Positions 7,246 through 15,063 of a stretch of DNA of 18,877 nt are shown piece after piece. Position numbers and translations under genes: made by a program. The stretch is taken from the NCBI GenBank assembly GCA_965368115.1, contig CBDULQ010000045.1, positions 1 to 18,877 of the forward strand. The letters run 5' to 3'. Position 1 is the first letter of the stretch. Each line of letters opens with the position of its first letter. A model generated the notes under the pieces. That model did not search any database. It was not told the origin of the DNA and saw nothing but the letters and a program-made list of their open reading frames with translations. Source of the DNA: CBDULQ01 sp965368115. GTDB lineage: Bacteria > Pseudomonadota > Gammaproteobacteria > SZUA-229.

Positions 7246-8376
7246 TCACGCTATCGAATAGGTGCTGCGTAGAAATTCGAGCACCTGCTCCGCATCACCC
7301 CTGAACACCACACGTTCCTGTTTGCCGCCGATCTGGTAGTCGTACATCGGATCATAATAATCGTCCAGCATGCTGCGTATCCAGTTGCGATGCTGTTGCG
7401 GATCGTTGTGCTTGCGATGTTGCTCGATGGCATCTTCCATGATGCGGCGTAGCTGTTTGTGTCGTACGCCGCCGAGACGTTTCTGTACCTTGTCCAGCGA
7501 TGTCATCAACTGTTGAGCCCAGATGTCGAAAGCCTGTTGTGCATCGTGGTGTTGATGATGTTCGTCGAGAGCGGCGCTGATGTATTCGTCGTAAATGATG
7601 TCGACGCGTTGTTCGAGCTCGACTTCCAGCATTACCAGCGGCGACTGTTTCATTTTGTCGAACAGCACTATCGGGATGCGTCGTGAACCGATGGCGGCGG
7701 CTTCATCTTCCATCAGCAGGTGGTGGTGCTGTTGTCGGCGATGCTTCAGTAACTGAATCGACAGTTTGTTTTCGATATCGATCTGTGCCGGCTGCGGGGT
7801 GACGTGTTTGCCGAACACGGAACCGCGATGGTTGTAGAGGCCTTCCAGGTCGATGCAGCGATCGAGTCGATTCAGTAGCAGGGTTTTGCCGGTGCCGGTA
7901 CGACCACCGAGAATGACCGGTTGAATGTCCGCCACGGACTCGTCCAGTTGGTCGAGTAGAAAACGACGCATCGCCTTGTAGCCACCGGTGACCCGTGGAT
8001 ACATGACGCCGGTGTACTGGTAGATCCATTGCTGGGTAATCTTGGAGCGCATGCCGCCGCGAAAACAGTACAGCACACCATCGGGATGGTTCTTTACGAA
8101 TTCGCTCCAGGCATTGACCCGTTGCTGTTTGATGTCGTCCTTAACCAGCTCGTAACCCAGTTCCACCGCCTTGTCCTGGCCCATGTCCTTGTAGCGGATA
8201 CCGATCTGTTCGCGTTCCTCATCGTTGATCAGCGGCAGGTTGCGAGCACCGGGGAAGGCGCCCTGGTTGAATTCCACCGGCGCGCGCACATCCATCAGGG
8301 GCACGTCGTCGAGGAACAGGCGCAGAAAATCGTCGGTCTGCAAATCGGTGGGGGATTTTATCGATGGTGATGGCAT
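7246..8376 (-). CDS. selU: tRNA 2-selenouridine synthase SelU (MnmH/YbbB)
   Basis: SelU replaces sulfur by selenium in 2-thiouridine at wobble U34 of Lys, Glu and Gln tRNAs, through an S-geranylated intermediate, using selenophosphate from SelD. The 376 residues show both family domains. The first is an N-terminal rhodanese domain (PLMDVRAPVEFNQGAFPGA at 27-44), with the active-site cysteine C104 in LYCFRGGMRS. The second is a P-loop domain with Walker A GGRTGTGKT at 157-165, followed by the conserved DLEGLYNHRGSVFG. The C-terminal YYDPMYDYQ and the ending with ERVVFRG match E. coli YbbB closely. Its start is 25 bases after the selD stop on the same strand, so the two form a unit. Confidence 0.96.
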   Translation of the reverse strand: MPSPSIKSPTDLQTDDFLRLFLDDVPLMDVRAPVEFNQGAFPGARNLPLINDEEREQIGIRYKDMGQDKAVELGYELVKDDIKQQRVNAWSEFVKNHPDGVLYCFRGGMRSKITQQWIYQYTGVMYPRVTGGYKAMRRFLLDQLDESVADIQPVILGGRTGTGKTLLLNRLDRCIDLEGLYNHRGSVFGKHVTPQPAQIDIENKLSIQLLKHRRQQHHHLLMEDEAAAIGSRRIPIVLFDKMKQSPLVMLEVELEQRVDIIYDEYISAALDEHHQHHDAQQAFDIWAQQLMTSLDKVQKRLGGVRHKQLRRIMEDAIEQHRKHNDPQQHRNWIRSMLDDYYDPMYDYQIGGKQERVVFRGDAEQVLEFLRSTYSIA

Positions 8377-8401
8377 GGCGAGTCAGTCAATCGAAAAACA
8401 G

Positions 8402-9439
8402 TTACAACACATTGATCAATATTTTTCCGGCGCCGGGTTTGAGTTCACCGATCGCATTCAGATGCAGATCATGTTCGGCGGCGATGCGCAGGAACTCGTC
8501 TTCACCCTGCGGATCGACGGCCACCAGCAGGCCGCCGGAGGTTTGTGGATCGCAGAGGATGGCGCGTTGAGTATCGTTCAGTGCGGACAGTTTGTGGCCG
8601 TAGCTGTCGAAGTTGCGTTGCGCGCCGCCGGGTGAACAACCCAGCGATAGATAATGCTCCACTTCGGGCAGTTTCGGCACCGAATCGTAGATCACTTCCG
8701 CACTCACTCCACTGCCTTCACAGATTTCGGTCAGGTGACCCATCAGGCCGAAACCGGTAACGTCGGTCATTGCCGTAACATAAGGCAATCTGGCGAATTC
8801 GGCGCCGATGCGGTTGAGCATGCACATGGTATCCGGCGCGATGCGGGTGTGCGCTGCATCGAGCAGTTTCTTTTTCTGCGCCGTGGTCAGGATGCCGATA
8901 CCCAGCGGTTTGGTGAGATAGAGTTTGCTACCCACCTGGCCCTGGTCGTTGCGTTTCAGGTGTTCGTTGTTCACTTCACCGGTCACCGCCAGGCCGAAGA
9001 TGGGTTCCGGCGCATCGATGGAATGACCACCCGCCAGCGGCATACCCGCCAGCTGGCAGGCATGGCGACCGCCGTCGATGACACGCTGCGCCACCTCGGG
9101 GCCGAGCTTGTCGATGGGCCAGCCGAAGATGGCGATGGCCATCAGTGGGGTGCCGCCCATGGCATAGATATCGCTGATCGCATTGGTGGCGGCGATCTGT
9201 CCGAACTCGAACGGATCGTCGACGATGGGCATGAAGAAATCGGTGGTGCTGATGACCGAACGGCCGTCGCCCAGATCGTACACGGCGGCGTCGTCCTTGC
9301 TGGCATTGCCGACCAGCAGCCGCGGATGAGGCTGTAGGTCCATGCTGGTTTTGAGTATGTCTTCGAGCAGACCGGGAGCGATTTTGCAGCCACAGCCTGA
9401 GCCGTGACTGTATTCAGTCATTTTTACCTGGGATGTCAT
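8402..9439 (-). CDS. selD: Selenide, water dikinase SelD (selenophosphate synthetase)
   Basis: SelD makes selenophosphate from selenide and ATP, the selenium donor for selenocysteine and 2-selenouridine. The 345-residue product has the glycine-rich N-terminal segment YSHGSGCGCK. C16, C18 and K19 align with the catalytic Cys17, Cys19 and Lys20 of the E. coli enzyme, so this is the cysteine form, with no in-frame TGA. AIR-synthase-like domains follow: VYDLGDGRSVISTTDFF, NAISDIYAMGGTPLMA, GGHSIDAPEPIFGLAV, TDVTGFGLMGHL and DPQTSGGLLV. The start at 9439 has a weak ribosome binding site. An internal ATG at 9421 has AGG 6 bases upstream but leaves a very short N-terminus before the motif. The adjacent selU indicates use for tRNA selenation; selA, selB and selC are not in the window. 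Confidence 0.97.
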   Translation of the reverse strand: MTSQVKMTEYSHGSGCGCKIAPGLLEDILKTSMDLQPHPRLLVGNASKDDAAVYDLGDGRSVISTTDFFMPIVDDPFEFGQIAATNAISDIYAMGGTPLMAIAIFGWPIDKLGPEVAQRVIDGGRHACQLAGMPLAGGHSIDAPEPIFGLAVTGEVNNEHLKRNDQGQVGSKLYLTKPLGIGILTTAQKKKLLDAAHTRIAPDTMCMLNRIGAEFARLPYVTAMTDVTGFGLMGHLTEICEGSGVSAEVIYDSVPKLPEVEHYLSLGCSPGGAQRNFDSYGHKLSALNDTQRAILCDPQTSGGLLVAVDPQGEDEFLRIAAEHDLHLNAIGELKPGAGKILINVL

Positions 9440-9505
9440 CGGATTTTAAAGCGATCTTTCTGAATTGTGAGGGACAATTATACACCTGATTGACGTGCGA
9501 ATAAG

Positions 9506-10429
9506 TCAGTCGTCTTCCGGAAGCGGTATAAATTCCTGATCGTCGGCGGCAATTTTCGCGAAGCGGCCCTGGCGCCAGTCGTCTTTCGCCTGTTCGATAC
9601 GTTGTTTGCGGCTGGATACGAAATTCCACCAGATGTGTCGAGGGCCCACCGGGTCGCCGCCGATCAGTGCGATGCGGCTGTCCTGGAGGGCCTGGATGGT
9701 CACCTCCTGTTGTGCGGCGAGCAGGCTCATGCTGAAGCGGGGCAGGCGGGTGTCTGCAATCTGCAGCTTACCTTCCACCAGGTACAGGCCGCGCTCGGCG
9801 AGCGGGTTGGGCAACTGCAGGCTCTGGCCGGCAGTGAGGCGGGCTTCCAGGTAAAGTGTCGGCGACAGGGTGCGCACCGGCGAGGTCAGGCCGTAGGCGC
9901 TGCCCATCATGACCCTGACCGGCACGCCGTCGATATGGGCGGTGGGGATATCGTCGCTGCCATAGTGGTAGAAGGCGGGATCGATTTCCTCATCCGTTTC
10001 CGGCAACGCCAGCCAGAGTTGCAGGCCGTCCAGCAGGTGGCCTCTGGCACGTAACGCGGGATCGGTACGTTCCGAATGTACGATGCCGCGACCGGCCAGC
10101 ATCAGGTTAATGTCGCCGGGGCGGATGATCCGGTCGCTGCCCAGCGAATCCCGGTGATGAATTTCGCCCTTGAACAGGTAAGTGACCGTGGCCAGGTTGA
10201 TGTGCGGATGCGGGCGCACGTCGATGCCTGCGCCGGGCCGGAATTCCGCAGGACCCATGTGGTCGAAAAAAATCCACGGACCGATCATGCGTTGCTGCGC
10301 ATGAGGCAGCACACGGCGCACCGAAAATCCGCCCAGGTCTTTTTCTGCGGCATGGATGATACGTTCGATGGCCGGCGTGGCGGGATTGTGTAGCGATGCC
10401 GGCGAGTTGTCCTGGTAAATGATGCTCAT
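9506..10429 (-). CDS. Pirin family bicupin protein
   Basis: The 307-residue product has the full pirin signature. RPHPHINLATVTYLFKGEI (72-90) supplies metal ligands H74 and H76, and IVHSER supplies H118 and E120, matching the two-His/His/Glu set of human pirin and E. coli YhhW. The second cupin half is more diverged (LPNPLAERGLYLVEGKL). Bacterial pirins bind iron and several act as quercetin 2,3-dioxygenases; others bind partner enzymes. The substrate is unknown here. The C-terminus is longer than in YhhW and ends with a conserved HIWWNFVSSRKQRI segment seen in the larger pirins. The gene lies upstream of selD on the same strand with a 66-base gap, so co-transcription is possible. It is divergent from the ChaN-type gene. 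Confidence 0.93.
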   Translation of the reverse strand: MSIIYQDNSPASLHNPATPAIERIIHAAEKDLGGFSVRRVLPHAQQRMIGPWIFFDHMGPAEFRPGAGIDVRPHPHINLATVTYLFKGEIHHRDSLGSDRIIRPGDINLMLAGRGIVHSERTDPALRARGHLLDGLQLWLALPETDEEIDPAFYHYGSDDIPTAHIDGVPVRVMMGSAYGLTSPVRTLSPTLYLEARLTAGQSLQLPNPLAERGLYLVEGKLQIADTRLPRFSMSLLAAQQEVTIQALQDSRIALIGGDPVGPRHIWWNFVSSRKQRIEQAKDDWRQGRFAKIAADDQEFIPLPEDD

Positions 10430-10534
10430 CGGATCGAACGGCCTCGTATTGTGCGAGCGGTCAGGTCATCATACCCAGACTCTTCGGCGGATGAAAGCCG
10501 GGCCCGATGCGGTAAAAAAGTAAGCGGAGTATTT

Positions 10535-11509
10535 GTGATTACAGAGTGTTTGAGGCCGATGCTTGTCGGTGTGCTGTGTATGCTGGGCCTGCCGGGTTGT
10601 CAGCAGGCGGTTGTTGATGACGATATCGATTCAGGAAGACTGATCCTCGGCGATCACCCGCTGGTGGAAAAAATCTGGGACGTGCGGGCCGGGCGTTTCG
10701 TCGAATCTCAACAGTTGTTTGCCGCACTGGATGGTGTCGATTACCTGCTGCTCGGTGAACTGCACGACAACCGCCAGCATCATCGTCATCAGGCCGCGAT
10801 CATTGCCGAGCTGGCGCGGCAGAAAAAAACCGCTGCAGTCTATTTCGAAATGATCGACCAGGTGCAGGGCGAACAGCTCGCCCAACAACCGCCGCAGGAT
10901 CTGGAACAACTGCTGACGCGACTGGAACAGTCGGATTCGGGCTGGGATTATCGGCAGATGTACCGGCCGCTGTTCGAACAGGCGATGCTTGCCGGATTCC
11001 CGATTCGTGCCGCGAACCTGCCGCGCCGCCAGCTGATCGATCTGATGCGTCAGCAGACGCCGCAGATTCCGCCGGCGCTGGATACCTTGTTGAAACGTTA
11101 TCCACTCAATGCACAACAACACCAGGCGATGGCGCGGGAAGTGGTGGAAGCGCACTGTAATATGCTGCCGGAACAGCGCACGCAGCCGATGATACTGGCG
11201 CAGCGTCTGCGTGATGCACAGATGGCCAGTCGTTTGCGTGCCGAACCCGAAGCAGTGCGAGTGCTGATTACCGGCAACGGGCATGCGCGTCGCGACCGGG
11301 GTGTGCCGATGTTTCTGGCCGGCGAAGAAATGAAAATATTGTCAGTGGGTTTTTTTGAAGTCGCCGAAGGTGATGTTCGAGCCGAAGATTATAGCGAGCG
11401 ATGGGAAGGTGGACTGCCGTTCGACTATGTATGGTTTACCGTGCGTTTCGATCGCGCTGATCCCTGTGCCGCGTTACAGCGCCAACTGCACGAATCAAAA
11501 TCGAAGTGA
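10535..11509 (+). CDS. ChaN family lipoprotein (haem-binding/Tiki-like fold)
   Basis: The 324-residue product starts at a GTG with GGAG 5 bases upstream. The N-terminus is a lipoprotein signal: hydrophobic MLVGVLCMLG followed by LPGC, with cysteine 22 as the lipidated residue. The proline at -2 is unusual for a lipobox. The mature part contains DYLLLGELHDNRQHHRHQ, the defining motif of ChaN-like proteins, then AVYFEMIDQ, FPIRAANLPRRQLI, and RVLITGNGHARRDRGVP near the end. Campylobacter ChaN binds haem and is tied to iron uptake, and the fold is shared with Tiki-type metalloproteases. Conserved Glu/His pairs (GELHDN, GNGHAR) fit a metal or haem site. The frame is open to 10451, but that extension has no ribosome binding site. 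It is transcribed away from the pirin gene across 105 bases. The family call is fairly sure; the exact role is not. Confidence 0.85.
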   Translation: MITECLRPMLVGVLCMLGLPGCQQAVVDDDIDSGRLILGDHPLVEKIWDVRAGRFVESQQLFAALDGVDYLLLGELHDNRQHHRHQAAIIAELARQKKTAAVYFEMIDQVQGEQLAQQPPQDLEQLLTRLEQSDSGWDYRQMYRPLFEQAMLAGFPIRAANLPRRQLIDLMRQQTPQIPPALDTLLKRYPLNAQQHQAMAREVVEAHCNMLPEQRTQPMILAQRLRDAQMASRLRAEPEAVRVLITGNGHARRDRGVPMFLAGEEMKILSVGFFEVAEGDVRAEDYSERWEGGLPFDYVWFTVRFDRADPCAALQRQLHESKSK

Positions 11510-11609
11510 TGGTTTTGCCGGGTTCGGCTGAGTCGCCATGGTGAAAAATTCCGTCCCTGGATCCCGGTTCCATTCTGTCATTTAAACGGTTGAGCGCGGC
11601 GTGTTGCGA

Positions 11610-11999
11610 CTAGTTGCGGCGCTGAAAATTATTGTCGAAATGATTGTTCCAGGCTGAATAGTCAGTTGGGATATCGGCGCGCTCGCGGAGTACGATATCC
11701 AGGTGATATTGCTCGGCACCCGACAGGGGCGCACAGCTGCGTACATTGCCGGTGAGGTGATAGCGCCGGCCGACATCCTTCAGGGTCACGGCCATGTCCA
11801 GCACCGAGTTGAGCACGATCTCCCGACATACCTCCATACTGAATTTGTTTTTCCATACCCGAATGTTTTTTGACTGGAAGGTCTTGCCCAGCAGCACTGG
11901 ATTGTCGGACGAGAACAGCACCTTGATTTCGATGTTGTCCGCACTGAGTAAGCGACCGATCTCCTGATTGCTGGGCCTGTTTAGTTTGAACGACTTCAT
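11610..11999 (-). CDS. PilZ-like small cytoplasmic protein (weak match)
   Basis: The 129-residue product has no signal peptide or membrane segment. The pattern fits a PilZ-type beta barrel: a strand GKTFQSKNIRVWKNKFSMEV, then DMAVTLKDVGRRYHLTGNVRSC, then GAEQYHLDIVLRE, and finally an acidic turn and W-N-N-H-F helix (TDYSAWNNHF). PilZ domains bind cyclic di-GMP through RxxxR and (D/N)xSxxG motifs. Neither is clearly present here, so this may be a degenerate, non-binding member or another barrel. The ATG at 11999 has GAGG 7 bases upstream; a TTG two codons earlier (12005) is the alternative. The gene lies downstream of the peroxidase gene but behind two hairpins, so it probably has its own promoter. 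Confidence 0.65.
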   Translation of the reverse strand: MKSFKLNRPSNQEIGRLLSADNIEIKVLFSSDNPVLLGKTFQSKNIRVWKNKFSMEVCREIVLNSVLDMAVTLKDVGRRYHLTGNVRSCAPLSGAEQYHLDIVLRERADIPTDYSAWNNHFDNNFQRRN

Positions 12000-12099
12000 A
12001 TTCAATCCTCACCACTGGGTTAAGCAACTTCGAGGCAGACTATAAAGGGTGGGGAGTGTGGCTACAGATAACTCTATCAACAGACGCTAATATTGAGAA

Positions 12100-12126
12100 A
12101 ATGACCCAGGTATTCGCCGGGTCATT
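12100..12126 (-). terminator. Probable intrinsic terminator downstream of the di-haem peroxidase gene
   Basis: Read on the minus strand, AATGACCC and GGGTCATT form a perfect 8-base stem with an 11-base loop, running into ATTTTCTC. It lies 64 bases past the stop of the peroxidase gene and upstream of the PilZ-like gene. The T tract is short, so it may be a moderate terminator. Confidence 0.5.
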
Positions 12127-12150
12127 CGGTGTTTTCGGGAAAACCGCCCA

Positions 12151-12176
12151 GGTCGTGACGCTTGCGCGTCACGACC
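12151..12176 (-). other. Perfect 11-base stem-loop behind the peroxidase gene
   Basis: GGTCGTGACGC and GCGTCACGACC pair perfectly around a 4-base loop that reads GCAA on the minus strand, a GNRA-type tetraloop. It begins 14 bases after the stop of the peroxidase gene. No T run follows directly, so it fits an mRNA 3'-end stabiliser or the first half of a two-hairpin termination region, together with the stem at 12100-12126. Confidence 0.6.
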
Positions 12177-12190
12177 CGGTGGGTCGTCGA

Positions 12191-13384
12191 TCAGGGTGTT
12201 GCAGGCGGCAGGGCCGGGATTGCGATGTTGTCAGGGGTGGGACCGTAGCCGTCGGTGAGGGTGTTCAGAAAGGCGACCAGGGCGGCCTCTTCCTGTGCAC
12301 TCAGACCCAGATTGCCCATGTGTTGCGTATTCAGGTTCTGGGTGACCTCGGGTGCCGGCCATGCGCCGCTATCGCGGGTATTGAAGAAATGCACAATCTG
12401 CTCGAGGCTGGCGAAGTAGCCGTTGTGACCGTAGGGCGGTGTGATGGCGATATTACGCAGGCTCATCACACGGAATTTGCCGAGCTGGTCGCCGTTGCTG
12501 TCGACCGCGGCAATGTCCTCGCGTCCACCCAGACCATAGTCGACGGGTAGTGATGCAATGAGCGGATTTTCACTGTGCGGAATACCGATATTGGCATAAC
12601 CGAAGTTGCTGAACAGCGGGGGCTGGATGCTGCCGTCGGCATTGTTGACCACCGTGCTGGTGTGGCACACGGAACATTGCGCCTTGCCGTTGAACAGTTG
12701 ATATCCCTGGGTTTCTTCGGCGTTGAACTGGGCGCTGCCGGCGAGCCAGTGGTCGTACTTGGAACTGAATCTAAGCAGGCTGTTGCTGGATTCGAAACGG
12801 GCGATGGCGTCGGCCAGCGCGGTGTAGACGCGATCGACATAAGCCGGGTCATCGAGTGAGGCCAGGTCACTCAGGTCGATACCGTATACCTGCTGGAAGG
12901 TATGCTGGTAATACACCTGGTGTTCGCCGGCGCCGTCACTCAGACGTTCGATCACTGCGCGTGCGTCGGGCATGGCCATTTCCACCGGATTGAGAAACGG
13001 TCCCTTGGCCTGTTCGGTCAGGGTCGGTGCGCGTCCATCCCAGAACTGGCCGCCGCTGTAACTTTGCTGTGCTGCATTCCACTGGAAGTAGGGTACGTAT
13101 GCGGCATAGGCGGCACTGGGTGCGTTGCGGCCGCCGTTCAGGTCGGGAAACGAACCGAGGGATACGACACTGTTTTGCGGATCGGCGACATTGGCCGGAT
13201 CGACGAAACCCGGTGGCGCATGACAACTGCCACAGGACTGATTTCGATTAAACGAAAGGTTTGTGTCAAAATAAAGCATTCGACCCAGATTGGTTTTCGC
13301 ACTGTCCAGGTTGAGTGCCATCAGTGGCGCCGGTGCCAGTAAAATCGTACATAGCAAAAACGACGTTGTAGATTGTTTACCCAT
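12191..13384 (-). CDS. Periplasmic di-haem protein of the cytochrome c peroxidase/MauG family
   Basis: The 397-residue product has a signal peptide (LLCTILLAPAPLMA, to about residue 23) and two haem sites, CGSCH at 51-55 and CSVCH at 237-241, with the family's order of conserved segments. These are LGRMLYFDTNLSFN before haem 1, GGRNAPSAAYAAY and FWDGRAPTLTEQAKGPFLNPVEM between the haems, and FRVMSLRNIAITPPYGHNGYF after haem 2. The C-terminal segment HMGNLGLSAQEEAALVAFLNTLTDG gives M356 as a likely axial ligand. Family members reduce hydrogen peroxide with electrons from small cytochromes c, or oxidise protein substrates as MauG does. The sequence alone does not decide between these. GAGGA about 9 bases before the ATG supports the start. 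The gene is divergent from the phospholipase D-like gene. Confidence 0.93.
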   Translation of the reverse strand: MGKQSTTSFLLCTILLAPAPLMALNLDSAKTNLGRMLYFDTNLSFNRNQSCGSCHAPPGFVDPANVADPQNSVVSLGSFPDLNGGRNAPSAAYAAYVPYFQWNAAQQSYSGGQFWDGRAPTLTEQAKGPFLNPVEMAMPDARAVIERLSDGAGEHQVYYQHTFQQVYGIDLSDLASLDDPAYVDRVYTALADAIARFESSNSLLRFSSKYDHWLAGSAQFNAEETQGYQLFNGKAQCSVCHTSTVVNNADGSIQPPLFSNFGYANIGIPHSENPLIASLPVDYGLGGREDIAAVDSNGDQLGKFRVMSLRNIAITPPYGHNGYFASLEQIVHFFNTRDSGAWPAPEVTQNLNTQHMGNLGLSAQEEAALVAFLNTLTDGYGPTPDNIAIPALPPATP

Positions 13385-13447
13385 GTGTCCATTCCTCGTG
13401 TTTGGTTTTCAGGTAAAGGGCAACACGTGTGGGTGTTCAGGACGGTT

Positions 13448-13464
13448 CCGGGAATTTGTCCCGG
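13448..13464. other. Inverted repeat in the divergent promoter region
   Basis: CCGGGA at 13448-13453 and TCCCGG at 13459-13464 are perfect inverted repeats around a 5-base spacer. They lie in the 169-base gap between the peroxidase gene and the phospholipase D-like gene. The position suits an operator for either gene, but the sequence alone cannot show binding. Confidence 0.3.
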
Positions 13465-13542
13465 TTTATGTGGGCAGGTCTACAAAAATTCGCGCCGGGT
13501 TTAATCGTTCTGTCATGAACGGCAATCGAATTGAATCGTGTT

Positions 13543-13550
13543 AAGGAGGT
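13543..13550 (+). promoter_or_regulatory. Strong ribosome binding site that selects a TTG start
   Basis: AAGGAGGT is a full anti-Shine-Dalgarno match, and a TTG follows 3 bases later at 13554. The next in-frame ATG, at 13587, has no such site and would cut into the hydrophobic N-terminal segment, so the TTG is the likely start of the phospholipase D-like gene. Confidence 0.75.
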
Positions 13551-13553
13551 GCA

Positions 13554-15023
13554 TTGACCATTCAGCGGTTTCTGCTGTTGATCTTCATGTTGATCATGCC
13601 CTCACTGTCACAGGGGAGTGTGGATAGCATGGACGTGGTCGATCAGCTCATTCAACAACACCCGCAGCAGGATGGTCTTTTCGTGCTCGATAGCGGGCAG
13701 CATTCGCTGATGTCGCGTGCCTGGCTGGCCCGTCATGCGGAACACAGTATCGACGTTCAGTATTTCATCTGGAGTACCGACAACATCGGTATTCTCGCCG
13801 CGGAAGCCCTGTTGCAGGCAGCGCAACGTGGTGTACAGGTGCGCGTCATCGTGGATGATCTGCTGGTGGATGCGGACGAACACAGTCTGCTGGCACTGGC
13901 CGCCCATCCCAACGTATCGATCAAAATCTACAATCCCCAGCATTCCGTCGGTACCTCGTTTTTCAAACGCATCAAAAATGTGGTGACGGATTTTCATGGC
14001 GTGAATCAGCGCATGCATGACAAAACCATGATCGTCGACGGTAAGGTGGCGATTACCGGCGGTCGTAACATGGCGGATGAATATTATGATTACGACCAGG
14101 CGTATAATTTCCGCGATCGCGATGTGCTGGTGATGGGGCCGGTGGTGACGCAGATGGCGACCAGTTTCGATCGCTTCTGGCAACATCCGCTGGCGGTGTC
14201 GGTGGCCGAGTTGCTGTCGCCAAAACAGACACTGACGCAAAGTGATGTGCAACAGGCTTATGAAGAACTGCACAGCTACGCCGGTAATCCACAGAATTTT
14301 GCACCGGAAGTTCGCCGCACCATTGCCGACCTGCATCACGATTTCGCCGCAATGTCGCAGGATATCGTCTGGACCCAGGCCCGTTTCATCAGTGATCAGC
14401 CGGGCAAGAACGAACAGCGCAGTTTTGACGGCGGTGGCGCGTCCACCCGGGCGCTGATCGATGTGCTGCGTTCGGCAAAACGGCAGGTGGTGATCCAGTC
14501 GCCTTACCTGGTGATGCCGGAAGGTGGACTGGAACTGTTCAGATCGCTGGTCAAGCGTGGTGTCAGCATCGCCATCAGTACCAATTCACTGGCGTCCACC
14601 GATAACCTGATGGCTTATAGCGGTTACAGCAAACAGCGTCAGGCCCTGCTCGATGCGGGTGTCGATATCTATGAATTCAAACCCTATCCACAGATTCAGC
14701 GGCTCATCATGCATCGTTTCAATATCGAACATGATCAGCCGCCGATTTTCGCTATCCATGCCAAAACCCTGGTGGTGGACGGTGAAACCCTGTTCATCGG
14801 TACTTTCAACCTGGACCCGCGTTCCGCCAACCTGAATACCGAAGTGGGTATACTGGCCAGGGATGCCAGGCTGGCGAGTCAGGTGGAAACGGCGATTCGA
14901 GAGGATATGCACAGTGACAACAGCTGGCGTGTCGCTGAACAGATTCCGGATCATCATGCCGGCTGGGGCAAGCGTATCAAGCTCTGGTTGTATCGCCTGT
15001 TGCCACTGGAGCCGGTGCTGTAA
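13554..15023 (+). CDS. Phospholipase D/cardiolipin synthase-like protein with two HKD motifs
   Basis: The 489-residue protein has both catalytic HxKx4D motifs of the phospholipase D superfamily: MHDKTMIVD (H155, K157, D162) followed by GGRN, and IHAKTLVVD (H402, K404, D409) followed by GTFNLDPRS. Other family segments are IDVQYFIWSTDNIG, RGVQVRVIVDD and VVIQSPYLVMP. Members of this bacterial group are cardiolipin synthase C-like transphosphatidylases or phospholipases. A hydrophobic N-terminus (RFLLLIFMLIMPSLS) acts as a signal peptide or anchor and places the enzyme at or beyond the inner membrane. It starts at a TTG chosen by a perfect ribosome binding site. The VOC-fold gene follows 40 bases later and may share its transcript. 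The exact lipid substrate is not known. Confidence 0.93.
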   Translation: MTIQRFLLLIFMLIMPSLSQGSVDSMDVVDQLIQQHPQQDGLFVLDSGQHSLMSRAWLARHAEHSIDVQYFIWSTDNIGILAAEALLQAAQRGVQVRVIVDDLLVDADEHSLLALAAHPNVSIKIYNPQHSVGTSFFKRIKNVVTDFHGVNQRMHDKTMIVDGKVAITGGRNMADEYYDYDQAYNFRDRDVLVMGPVVTQMATSFDRFWQHPLAVSVAELLSPKQTLTQSDVQQAYEELHSYAGNPQNFAPEVRRTIADLHHDFAAMSQDIVWTQARFISDQPGKNEQRSFDGGGASTRALIDVLRSAKRQVVIQSPYLVMPEGGLELFRSLVKRGVSIAISTNSLASTDNLMAYSGYSKQRQALLDAGVDIYEFKPYPQIQRLIMHRFNIEHDQPPIFAIHAKTLVVDGETLFIGTFNLDPRSANLNTEVGILARDARLASQVETAIREDMHSDNSWRVAEQIPDHHAGWGKRIKLWLYRLLPLEPVL

Positions 15024-15063
15024 TATCGACTGTAATCGGGATTCTATTGTGAGGTGAAGCGCC

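Noticed and set aside
8654..9337. A 227-codon plus-strand frame inside selD
   Set aside because: It mirrors the conserved SelD coding sequence and has no ribosome binding site or recognisable domain.
13608..14339. A 243-codon minus-strand frame inside the phospholipase D-like gene
   Set aside because: It is the His/Ile-rich antisense of a clearly conserved gene.
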